Below are positions 1 through 7,100 of a stretch of DNA of 12,883 nucleotides, one piece after another. The DNA is from Alphaproteobacteria bacterium (lineage in GTDB: Bacteria; Pseudomonadota; Alphaproteobacteria; CACIAM-22H2), in assembly GCA_016869915.1 (NCBI GenBank), contig VGDA01000052.1, positions 1 through 12,883 on the forward strand, written 5' to 3'. The notes under the pieces are model-generated. The model searched no databases. It was not told the DNA's origin and saw only the letters and a list, made by a program, of their open reading frames with translations. The translations under genes were made by a program, and so were the position numbers. Every line of letters begins with the position of its first letter. Position 1 is the first letter of the stretch.

Positions 1-415
1 GCTGCTGCAGCGCGGCGGCGGTGCGCAGATCCCGGCCGAACACGACGATCGGTCCGCCGGCGTGCAGCGGCACCGCGGCGTGGAGGACGGGGATGTCGGG
101 GCCGCGCCTGCGCGGGGCGTAGTTCACGTGGCGCCATCTCGCGGGCTTGCCGGCCTTGCATTCCTCGGCATCGGCAAGCAGCGCCGCGATCTTTGGCCGG
201 CCATCCGGGACGACGAGGTCTATCCATTTCTTGCCGGCAAATCGCCCGCCCGCCCCGAGGGCAGCCAGCAGCTCGGGGTTGCCCCCGGCCACTTCGCGGA
301 TCGTCCCGGTGCGGTCGACGACGAGAGTGAGGTCGCATGCACCCGCGGCCAGCCGCAGTGCGTCCTTGTCCGTCAGCATCGCCGCGCGTTTCCTCGGAGA
401 CCCGGAACCCGACAT
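1..415 (-). CDS. ppsR: PpsR/CrtJ-type transcriptional repressor, N-terminal part (cut by left window edge)
   Basis: The minus-strand frame is open from ATG 415 (or ATG 379, 12 codons later) to the window edge. Translation from 379 begins MLTDKDALRLAAGACDLTLV and continues with VVDRTGTIREVAGGN, a KKWIDLV stretch, an ARWRHVNY stretch and VVFGRDLRTAAALQQ. This matches the N-terminal domain and first PAS region of PpsR/CrtJ, a repressor that senses redox (and, with partners, light) and controls bch, crt and puc genes. The later PAS domains, the redox cysteine and the C-terminal helix-turn-helix lie outside the window, so DNA binding cannot be checked. The start is uncertain. ATG 415 adds the basic tail MSGSGSPRKRAA, and the family usually has a short tail before this domain. 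ATG 379 has a GAGGAAA motif about 12 nt upstream. The gene diverges from bchF across a region with PpsR-type palindromes, so it may regulate itself as well as the bch operon; that is inference. Confidence 0.87.
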   Translation of the reverse strand, partial: MSGSGSPRKRAAMLTDKDALRLAAGACDLTLVVDRTGTIREVAGGNPELLAALGAGGRFAGKKWIDLVVPDGRPKIAALLADAEECKAGKPARWRHVNYAPRRRGPDIPVLHAAVPLHAGGPIVVFGRDLRTAAALQQ

Positions 416-471
416 GAACCTTGTTCCAACGTGCCGTGCATCGAGATCGCCCGCCGCATCGCATATCCCCA

Positions 472-500
472 GAGCGAGACGCAGCCGCATGGCCTCGCTC
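472..500 (-). other. Stem-loop in the ppsR leader
   Basis: GAGCGAG (472-478) pairs perfectly with CTCGCTC (494-500). Inside the loop, GCC (484-486) pairs with GGC (491-493) around GCAT, leaving a 5-nt bulge on one side. The structure lies 57 nt or more upstream of the ppsR start on the minus strand and would be in its 5' untranslated RNA if transcription starts near the palindromes. No U-run follows on either strand, so it does not look like an intrinsic terminator. In DNA this GC-rich, a 7-bp stem can arise by chance. Confidence 0.3.
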
Positions 501-560
501 GCGCGACGGCAGGCGTGCCCCGCGCTCGCCAAATAAAACTTGCTCGCGTCGCGCGCCATG

Positions 561-578
561 TGTCAAGTTTCATTGACG
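561..578. promoter_or_regulatory. PpsR/CrtJ-type operator palindrome, site 1
   Basis: The sequence TGTCAAGTTTCATTGACG fits the PpsR/CrtJ consensus TGT-N12-ACA with one mismatch in the last base. The inner bases are also symmetric (TGTCAA ... TTGACg). It sits in the gap between ppsR and the bchF operon, where such sites are expected. The right arm contains TTGACG (573-578) on the plus strand and the left arm reads TTGACA on the minus strand (566-561), so either arm could double as a -35 element, as is common at PpsR-regulated promoters. I do not see a convincing -10 hexamer in either direction. Confidence 0.65.
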
Positions 579-594
579 TTCAGTAAGACTTACA
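577..594. promoter_or_regulatory. PpsR/CrtJ-type operator palindrome, site 2, overlapping site 1
   Basis: The sequence CGTTCAGTAAGACTTACA has the TGT-N12-ACA spacing with one mismatch in the outer left base (CGT instead of TGT). It shares the bases CG (577-578) with site 1. The two sites form a symmetric arrangement in which perfect outer half-sites (TGT at 561, ACA at 592) flank a central ACGT. The centres of the sites are 16 bp apart. PpsR/CrtJ is known to bind paired palindromes cooperatively at some promoters. This site is weaker by sequence than site 1. Confidence 0.45.
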
Positions 595-610
595 CCCTAC
601 TGGGCGCCCG

Positions 611-630
611 GCGCCGCCCTTCCGCGGCGC
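611..630 (+). other. GC-rich stem-loop in the bchF operon leader
   Basis: GCGCCGC (611-617) and GCGGCGC (624-630) are perfect inverted repeats around the 6-nt loop CCTTCC. The stem lies just downstream of the double palindrome and 10 nt before the purine-rich AGAGGGAG motif of the possible leader ORF. No U-tract follows, so it is unlikely to be an intrinsic terminator. It would be in the 5' untranslated RNA of bchF if transcription starts near 600. Confidence 0.4.
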
Positions 631-640
631 GAACTCGGCA

Positions 641-648
641 AGAGGGAG
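641..648 (+). promoter_or_regulatory. Ribosome binding site of the possible leader ORF
   Basis: AGAGGGAG lies 7 nt before ATG 656. The motif and spacing are as good as those of the proven genes in the window, and better than those of bchN, bchB, bchH or bchM. It is the main reason to take the short ORF seriously. Confidence 0.4.
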
Positions 649-655
649 CACATCG

Positions 656-739
656 ATGCATACCCTTCCGACGTCGATACGGGACCTGCAAGGGTCCGGC
701 CGCGCGTCGCGCGCGATTCCCAGGAGACATATGCCATGA
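656..739 (+). CDS. Possible 27-residue leader peptide upstream of bchF
   Basis: ATG 656 opens a 27-codon frame that begins MHTLPTSIRDLQGSGRASRA and ends RRHMP before TGA 737-739. Two features suggest it is translated. A good ribosome binding site (641-648) sits at the right distance, and the TGA overlaps the bchF ATG (736-738) in the ATGA pattern seen at true gene junctions further down the array. The peptide is arginine-rich and I recognise no family. It has no run of a single regulatory amino acid as in classical attenuators. It may couple translation into bchF or may be a chance frame. The bchF ribosome binding site lies inside it. Confidence 0.3.
   Translation: MHTLPTSIRDLQGSGRASRAIPRRHMP
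722..726 (+). promoter_or_regulatory. Ribosome binding site of bchF
   Basis: AGGAG lies 9 nt before ATG 736. A closer ATG at 731 leads only to MP-stop, so the motif supports 736 as the bchF start. Confidence 0.55.
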
Positions 740-1326
740 TCGGACGCCTGATCGTTGATCGGATCGCGGATCGCTTCGATTGCTGTCCATGGTCGACCGT
801 GTCGGGACGCGCAGCCGCCCCGACGACAGCGGGCCGGCGCCCGCCGCTCTACACGCCAGAGGAACGCAGGCGCCGCGACGCGACCCCATGGACGCTGGTC
901 CAGGGCGTGCTCGCGCCGCTGCAATTCGTGGTCTTCCTCGTCAGCCTCGTGCTGGTGCTCCGGTTCCTTGCGACGGGCGATGGCCACTCGGCGGCCGCGG
1001 CGTCCGTCGTCGTGAAGACGGGCGCCCTCTACGCGATCATGGTCACTGGCGCGATCTGGGAGAAGGTCGTGTTCGGTCGCTACCTGTTCGCGCCGGCCTT
1101 CTTCTGGGAAGACGTGTTCAGCATCCTCGTGCTCGCGCTGCACTCGGCCTATCTCGCCGCGCTTTTCCTCGGGTTCGGGACCCAGCAGGAACAGATGCTG
1201 CTCGCGCTCGCTGCCTATGCGGCCTACGCGATCAACGCGACGCAGTTCCTGCTGAAACTGCGCGAGGCGCGACTGGAGTCGCGGTGGCCGCGCGTCGGGG
1301 CGAACATTCCCGGCCTCGCGCGATGA
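736..1326 (+). CDS. bchF: 3-vinyl bacteriochlorophyllide hydratase (2-vinyl hydratase) BchF
   Basis: BchF adds water across the C3-vinyl group of (bacterio)chlorophyllide, a step toward the 3-acetyl group of bacteriochlorophyll a. It is a small membrane protein. From residue 38 the protein reads like the family: LYTPEERRRRDATPWTLVQG (38-57), a hydrophobic segment at about 58-79, IWEKVVFGRYLFAPAFFWED (108-127), a second long hydrophobic segment at about 128-147, and INATQFLLKLREARLESRW near the end. At 196 residues it is longer than usual because some 35 residues precede the conserved start. This tail contains CC and has no clear signal. A GTG at 799 would shorten it but has no good ribosome binding site. 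The gene is first in the plus-strand array, and its TGA overlaps the bchN ATG (ATGA). Confidence 0.95.
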   Translation: MIGRLIVDRIADRFDCCPWSTVSGRAAAPTTAGRRPPLYTPEERRRRDATPWTLVQGVLAPLQFVVFLVSLVLVLRFLATGDGHSAAAASVVVKTGALYAIMVTGAIWEKVVFGRYLFAPAFFWEDVFSILVLALHSAYLAALFLGFGTQQEQMLLALAAYAAYAINATQFLLKLREARLESRWPRVGANIPGLAR

Positions 1327-2603
1327 ACGACGCTGGCGCCTCTGCGGAAGTCGAAGCGGCCGCCTGCGCAGCCGCTCCGGTTCCGGCCGAGCGTGGCCAG
1401 CGGGAAGTCTTCTGCGGTCTGACCGGCATCGTCTGGCTGCATCGCAAGATCCAGGATGCGTTCTTCCTCGTCGTCGGTTCCCGCACCTGCGCGCATCTGC
1501 TCCAGTCCGCGGCAGGCGTCATGATCTTCGCCGAGCCGCGATTCGCGACGGCGATCCTCGGCGAGCGCGACCTGGCCGGGCTCGCCGACGCCAACGAGGA
1601 ACTCGACCGGATCGTCGGCCGCCTGCTGGAACGCCGCCCCGAGATCCGTCTTCTCTTCCTCGTGGGATCCTGCCCGTCGGAAGTGATCAAGCTGGACCTG
1701 TCGCGCGCGGCGCAGCGGCTCGGACGCGTCCATGCGCCTCGCGTGCGCGTGCTGAGCTACTCGGGCAGCGGCATCGAGACGACCTTCACGCAGGGCGAGG
1801 ACGCGTGCCTCGCCGCGCTGGTCCCGGAAATGCCGGCTTCCGCGCAGCCTGGTCTTCTGGTCGTCGGCGCGCTGGCGGAAATCGTCGAAGACCAGATGCG
1901 ACGCCTGCTGGATCGCATCGGGGTGGGACCCGTCGCCTTCCTGCCGCCGCGCAGGGCCGGCGAATTGCCGGCGATCGGGGCGAGCACGCGCTTCCTGCTG
2001 GCGCAGCCGTTCCTGGGCGACACGACCATGGCGCTCGAACGCCGCGGCGCCAGGCGGATAGCCGCGCCGTTCCCGCTCGGAGCAGAGGGAACGACGATGT
2101 GGCTGCGTGCTGCCGGCGCCGCATGGGGAATCCCGGCCGCGGCGGTCGATGCCGCCGTTGCGCCCGACCGCGCTCGCGCCGAGTCCGCGCTCGCCGCGAA
2201 GTCCGCCGAACTCGCCGGCAAGAGCGTCTTCTTCTTCCCCGATTCGCAGCTCGAGGTCCCGCTTGCCAGGTTCCTCGCACGGGAACTCGGGATGAAGCCG
2301 CTGGAGGTGGGTACGCCCTATCTGCACCGCGGGCTGATGGCCGAGGAACTGGCGCTGCTGCCGGGGGACGTGACGCCCGTGGAAAGCCAGGACGTCGAGG
2401 CCGGCCTCGACCGGGCGCGCGCCCTCAGGCCGGACCTCACCGTGTGCGGGCTTGGGCTGGCGAATCCCCTCGAGGCGGAGGGATTCGCGACGAAATGGTC
2501 GATCGAGCTGCTGTTCTCGCCGATCCAGGGATACGAGCAGGCCGCGGACCTGGCGGAGCTCTTCCGGCGCCCGCTCGCGCGTCGCAGGCGGCTGGCGGCC
2601 TGA
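1323..2603 (+). CDS. bchN: Light-independent protochlorophyllide reductase subunit N
   Basis: BchN pairs with BchB to form the nitrogenase MoFe-like catalytic component of dark-operative protochlorophyllide reductase, which reduces the C17-C18 bond of ring D without light. The 426-residue length is normal. The three cysteines expected to bind the NB-cluster are visible at 31 (REVFCGLTGIVWLH), 56 (GSRTCAHLLQSA) and 117 (LVGSCPSEVIKLD). Their spacing (25 and 61 residues) equals that I recall for Rhodobacter capsulatus Cys26/51/112. The C-terminal part includes a KWSIELLFSPIQGYEQAADLAELF-type stretch usual for the family. The start ATG 1323 overlaps the bchF stop and has no ribosome binding site of its own, which suggests coupled translation. 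The stop is followed after 4 nt by bchB. Confidence 0.97.
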   Translation: MNDAGASAEVEAAACAAAPVPAERGQREVFCGLTGIVWLHRKIQDAFFLVVGSRTCAHLLQSAAGVMIFAEPRFATAILGERDLAGLADANEELDRIVGRLLERRPEIRLLFLVGSCPSEVIKLDLSRAAQRLGRVHAPRVRVLSYSGSGIETTFTQGEDACLAALVPEMPASAQPGLLVVGALAEIVEDQMRRLLDRIGVGPVAFLPPRRAGELPAIGASTRFLLAQPFLGDTTMALERRGARRIAAPFPLGAEGTTMWLRAAGAAWGIPAAAVDAAVAPDRARAESALAAKSAELAGKSVFFFPDSQLEVPLARFLARELGMKPLEVGTPYLHRGLMAEELALLPGDVTPVESQDVEAGLDRARALRPDLTVCGLGLANPLEAEGFATKWSIELLFSPIQGYEQAADLAELFRRPLARRRRLAA

Positions 2604-2607
2604 GGCC

Positions 2608-4152
2608 GTGGAACTGACGCTCTGGACATATGAAGGCCCGCCGCATGTCGGCGCGATGCGCGTCGCGGCGTCGATGCGCGACGTCCATTTCGTGCTGCAC
2701 GCGCCGCAGGGCGACACCTACGCGGACCTGCTGTTCACGATGATCGAGCGCAACGAACGGCGGCCGCCCGTCACCTACACGACGTTCCAGGCGCGCGACC
2801 TGGGCGGCGACACGGCCGAGTTGTTCAAGCGCGCGGTCGCTGGCGCGCGCACCCGCTTCGCGCCGAAGGCGATGCTGGTCGGCGCATCCTGCACCGCCGA
2901 ACTGCTTCAGGACGATCCGGGCGGCCTCGCGCGGACGCTCGGGCTCGATGTCCCGACCATTCCGCTCGAGCTTCCGTCGTACAGCAAGAAGGAGAACTGG
3001 GGCGCTGCGGAGACTTTCTACCGCATCGTGCGCGCGCTGGCGGGTCCGGCGCGACCGCGCGGCACCAAGTCGCGCGCATGCAATCTCCTCGGCGCGACGT
3101 CGCTGGGCTTCCGCAACCGCGACGACGCGGTCGAGATCCGTCGGTTGATCGAGTCGCTTGGGATCACGGTCAATGTCGGCGCGCCGGCCGGGGCCTCTCC
3201 CGACGACATTGCGCGGCTCGGCGACGCCGACTTCAACGTCGTGCTCTATCCCGAGATCGCGCTGCCGGCGGCGAAGTATCTCGAGAAGACCTTCGGGCAG
3301 CCCTACACGCGCGCGATCCCGATCGGCGCACGCGCCACCCGCGAATTCGTCGAGGAAGTCTGCGCGCTCGCGCAAGTCGCCGCGCCGTCGAGGCAGTTGG
3401 TCCCGCGTGCAGACTGGTACGCGCGTTCGGTCGATTCGAACTACCTGACGGGCAAGCGCGTGTTCGTCTTCGGCGACGCCACGCACGCCCTGGCCGCCGC
3501 CCGCGTCGCCGCCGAGGAGATCGGGTTCGACGTCGTGGGCCTCGGCACCTATTCGCGCGAGTTCGCCCGCGAGGTCCGGGCAGCCGCCGAGCGATATGGG
3601 ATCCAGGCGCTAATCACCGACGACTATCTCGAGGTCGAGCAGGCCATCGCCGAAGCCCAGCCCGAGCTCGTGCTGGGCACGCAGATGGAGCGCCACATCG
3701 CGAAGCGTCTGGGCGTCCCCTGCGCTGTGATCTCCGCGCCAGTGCATGTACAGGATTTTCCCGCGCGCTATGCGCCGCAGATGGGGGTCGAAGGCGCGAA
3801 CGTGCTGTTCGACACGTGGATCCATCCCCTGACGATGGGCCTCGAGGAACATCTGCTCGCGATGTTCCGGGACGATTTCGAGTTCCACGGCGATGCCGCC
3901 CCCTCGCATCTCGGCGCGCCGGCCGGGGTCGCGTCGACGCCGGTCCTGCCGGCCGCTGCAGCCTCGGTGCGGGACCTCGCCGCCGCAGCCGCGCCTGCCT
4001 GGACGGCCGAGGCGGAAAGCGAGTTGAAGAAGATCCCCTTCTTCGTGCGCGGCAAGGCGCGGCGCAACTGCGAGAGATTCGCCGCCGAGCGCGGCGTGGC
4101 ACCGATAACCGTGGAAACGCTCTACGATGCCAAGGCGCATTTCTCCCGCTGA
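2608..4152 (+). CDS. bchB: Light-independent protochlorophyllide reductase subunit B
   Basis: BchB completes the BchN-BchB heterotetramer and holds the substrate pocket. The GTG start at 2608 is chosen because translation from it gives MELTLWTYEGPPHVGAMRVA, the standard BchB N-terminus. The frame is open further upstream, but that lies inside bchN. Asp36 (HAPQGDTYADLLF) is the expected unusual fourth ligand of the NB-cluster. Asp276 in SVDSNYLTGKRVFVFGD probably corresponds to the catalytic aspartate numbered 274 in R. capsulatus; I infer this from position and context. The C-terminal segment at about 465-514 (ELKKIPFFVRGKARRNCERFA) is the small PCP-reductase domain. At 514 residues the protein is full length. 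Its last 26 nt overlap the start of bchH in another frame. Confidence 0.97.
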   Translation: MELTLWTYEGPPHVGAMRVAASMRDVHFVLHAPQGDTYADLLFTMIERNERRPPVTYTTFQARDLGGDTAELFKRAVAGARTRFAPKAMLVGASCTAELLQDDPGGLARTLGLDVPTIPLELPSYSKKENWGAAETFYRIVRALAGPARPRGTKSRACNLLGATSLGFRNRDDAVEIRRLIESLGITVNVGAPAGASPDDIARLGDADFNVVLYPEIALPAAKYLEKTFGQPYTRAIPIGARATREFVEEVCALAQVAAPSRQLVPRADWYARSVDSNYLTGKRVFVFGDATHALAAARVAAEEIGFDVVGLGTYSREFAREVRAAAERYGIQALITDDYLEVEQAIAEAQPELVLGTQMERHIAKRLGVPCAVISAPVHVQDFPARYAPQMGVEGANVLFDTWIHPLTMGLEEHLLAMFRDDFEFHGDAAPSHLGAPAGVASTPVLPAAAASVRDLAAAAAPAWTAEAESELKKIPFFVRGKARRNCERFAAERGVAPITVETLYDAKAHFSR

Positions 4153-7100
4153 CGCCACGCCGGTCCGCGTCGTCCTGGTCACGATGGACAGCCATCTGAC
4201 CGGTGCGGCGATGGCTGCGGGCGCCGCGCTGCGCAAGGAGTTGCCGGGGCTCGAGCTCGCCGTCCATGCGGCCGATCGCTGGGGATCGGACGCCGAGCGT
4301 CTCGCGCGCTGCAAGGCCGACATCGCGCGCGCCGACATCATCGTCGCGACGATGCTGTTCCTCGACGAGCATGTCCGCGCCGTCTTCGACGACCTGAAGG
4401 CGCGGCGGGATTCGTGCGACGCCATCGTCTGCTGCATGTCGGCGGGCGAGGTCGTCAAGCTTACCCGCATGGGCCGCTTCAACATGTCGGCGGAGGCGCT
4501 CGGCGTCATCGGCTGGCTGAAGCGGCTGCGCGGGGCGAAGAGCTCCAACGGCGAGAGCAGCGGCCAGCGCCAGATGAGCATGCTGCGTCGGCTGCCCAAG
4601 CTGCTGCGCTTCATCCCCGGGACGGCACAGGACCTGCGTGCCTATTTCCTCGCGCTGCAATACTGGCTGGCGGGCTCGCGCGAGAATTTCGCCGACCTCA
4701 TCCGGATGCTCGTCGAGCGCTACGCCGACGGGGCGCGCAAGGGGCTGCGCATGGCCGTCAAGGCCGCCGCTCCGGCCGAGTATCCGGATATCGGCGTATA
4801 CCACCCGAAGATGGCTGGCCGGATCTCGGACCAGGCCGATCGCCTGCCGGCCGGGCCAGCCGCGGCCGCCGGGACGGTCGGCGTGCTGGTCATGCGCTCC
4901 TACCTGCTCGCGGGGAACGCCGCGCACTACGACGGCGCGATCGCGGCGCTCGAAGCGCGCGGCCTGCGCACGGTGCCAGTCTTCGCCGCCGGCCTCGACG
5001 CGCGGCCGGCGATCGAGAAGTTCTTCATGCGCGACGGGCGTCCATCCGTCGACGCGGTCGTGTCGCTGACCGGTTTCTCGCTGGTCGGCGGGCCCGCCTA
5101 CAACGATTCGCGGGCGGCGGAGGAGATGCTCGCGAGGCTCGACGTTCCCTACGTGACCGCCCATCCGCTGGAGTTCCAGACGCTGGAGGAATGGGCGGCA
5201 TCGGCCCGCGGCCTGATGCCGGTCGAAAGCACGATCATGGTCGCCCTTCCCGAACTCGACGGCGCCGGCGGCCCGCAGATCTTCGGCGGCCGGTCGACCG
5301 GCTCGGGCAAGCCCTGTCGCGGTTGCGCGGAGGCATGCGTCTTCCCGGAGCACGGTGCCGGGATGGAGATGCGTGCGTGCAAGGAGCGCACCGCCACGCT
5401 GGCGGCGCGCGTGCGCAAGCTCGTCGACCTGCGGCGCGCGCGCGCTGCCGATCGAAAGGTCGCGGTGGTGCTCTTCAATTTCCCGCCCAACGCCGGAAAC
5501 GCTGGGACGGCGGCGCATCTTTCGGTCTTCGAGTCGCTCCATCGCACGATGAAGGCGCTGGCGCGCGAAGGCTACGCGGTCGAGGTGCCGGAGACCGCGC
5601 ATGCGCTGCGGCGTCGCCTGCTCGAGGGAAATGCCCAGCGCCACGGTTCGATCGCAAATGTCCACGCGCGCATCGCCGTCGACGACCACGTGCGCCGCGA
5701 GACCTGGCTGGACGAGATCGAGACGGTCTGGGGCCCGGCCCCGGGCAAGCACCTGACCGACGGCCGGTCGTTGTTCGTCCTCGGCGAGCGCTTCGGGAAC
5801 CTTTTCGTCGGCCTGCAGCCCGGCTTCGGACACGAAGGCGATCCGATGCGGCTGATGTTCGAGAAGGGGCGCGCGCCGACCCATGCCTTCGCGGCGTTCT
5901 ATCGCTGGATCCGGGAGGATTTTGGCGCGTCCGCGCTGCTGCATTTCGGGACCCACGGGGCGCTCGAGTTCATGCCGGGCAAGCAGACCGGCATGTCTGG
6001 CGCCTGCTGGCCGAGCCGGCTCACCGGCGACCTGCCCCATGTCTATCTCTACGCGGCCAACAACCCGTCCGAGGGGACCGTCGCGAAGCGTCGCTCCGGC
6101 GCGACGCTGGTGACCTACATGACGCCGCCGCTCTCGCATGCCGGTCTGTACCGCGAGCTCGCGGCGTTGCGGAACTCGATCGGTCGCTGGCGCGCCCTGC
6201 CGCCGGAGAACGCCGCCGAGCGGGCCGATCTCGCGGGCATGATCCAGGCGCAGGCCGCTGCCATCGACCTCGCGGCCGCCGAGCCGCAATGGCGCGACGC
6301 AGGCGAAGCCGAGATCGCCTCCCTGACGGCGGCGCTGGACGAGCTCGAGTCCACTCTCATTCCCCAGGGCCTGCACGTCTTCGGCTCTCCTCCCGACGCC
6401 GACAAGCGGATCGAGACGCTGGTCGTGCTGGCCGATGCGGCGCCCGGAGGGCCTTCGCGCGCGGCGATCGAGGCCCTCGTGCACGGCGAGCCGATCCCGG
6501 ATCGCGACCGGTCTGCCGAACGCTTCGCCGAGATAGCGCGGATCGACCGGCTGCTCGCGGACAACCGCGAGATGGACGGGCTGCTCAAGGCGCTGGCAGG
6601 TCGCTACGTGCGGCCCGTCGCCGGCGGCGACCTGCTCACCAACCCGGACATCCTCCCGACCGGCCGCAACATGCATGGCTTCGATCCGTTCCGGATCCCC
6701 AGCGCCTTCGCGGTGAGCCGCGGGACGCGCCAGGCACGCCGGCTGCTCGAGCGCCATGTCGCCGAGACCGGCACCGTCCCCGAGTCCGTCGCGATCGTGC
6801 TGTGGGGCACCGACAACCTGAAGAGCGAGGGCGCGCCGATCGCCCAGGCCATGGCCCTGATGGGAGCCGTGCCGCGCTTCGATTCCTACGGCCGCCTGAC
6901 CGGCGCGCGCCTCCTGCCGCTCGGCGAGATCGAAGGCCCGCGGGTAGACGTCGTGATCACGCTGTCCGGGATCTTCCGCGACCTGCTGCCGCTGCAATCC
7001 AGGATGCTGGCCGAAGCCGCTTGGCTCGCCGCCTCCGCCGACGAGCCGGAGGAACTCAACTTCGTGCGCAAGCACGCGCTCGCCTATGTCCGAGAGACCG

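Larger units (their letters stand above)
416..735. promoter_or_regulatory. Divergent intergenic control region between ppsR and bchF
   Basis: This is the only long stretch without a recognised full-size gene. From left to right it holds the ppsR leader with a stem-loop (472-500), an AT-richer pocket around 531-600 that contrasts with the GC-rich surroundings, two overlapping PpsR-type palindromes (561-594), a GC-rich stem-loop (611-630), a purine-rich ribosome-binding motif (641-648), a possible 27-codon leader ORF (656-739) with a second small inverted repeat inside it (682-697), and the bchF ribosome binding site (722-726). Both divergent promoters must lie here or in the neighbouring genes. 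I found no tRNA, terminator or mobile-element signature. Confidence 0.75.

Noticed and set aside
596..602. A -10 hexamer paired with TTGACG (573-578)
   Set aside because: At the right spacing the sequence is CCTACT or similar, a weak match to TATAAT, so I do not annotate a defined promoter.
62..758. Short plus-strand open frames opposite ppsR and in the intergenic region
   Set aside because: The translations have no family likeness and overlap the ppsR reading frame or the operator region. The minus-strand PpsR translation explains this DNA better.
1224..2717. A 497-codon minus-strand open frame opposite bchN
   Set aside because: It is antisense to a gene with all expected cluster-binding cysteines and has no recognisable domain. 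I treat it as a GC-driven shadow.
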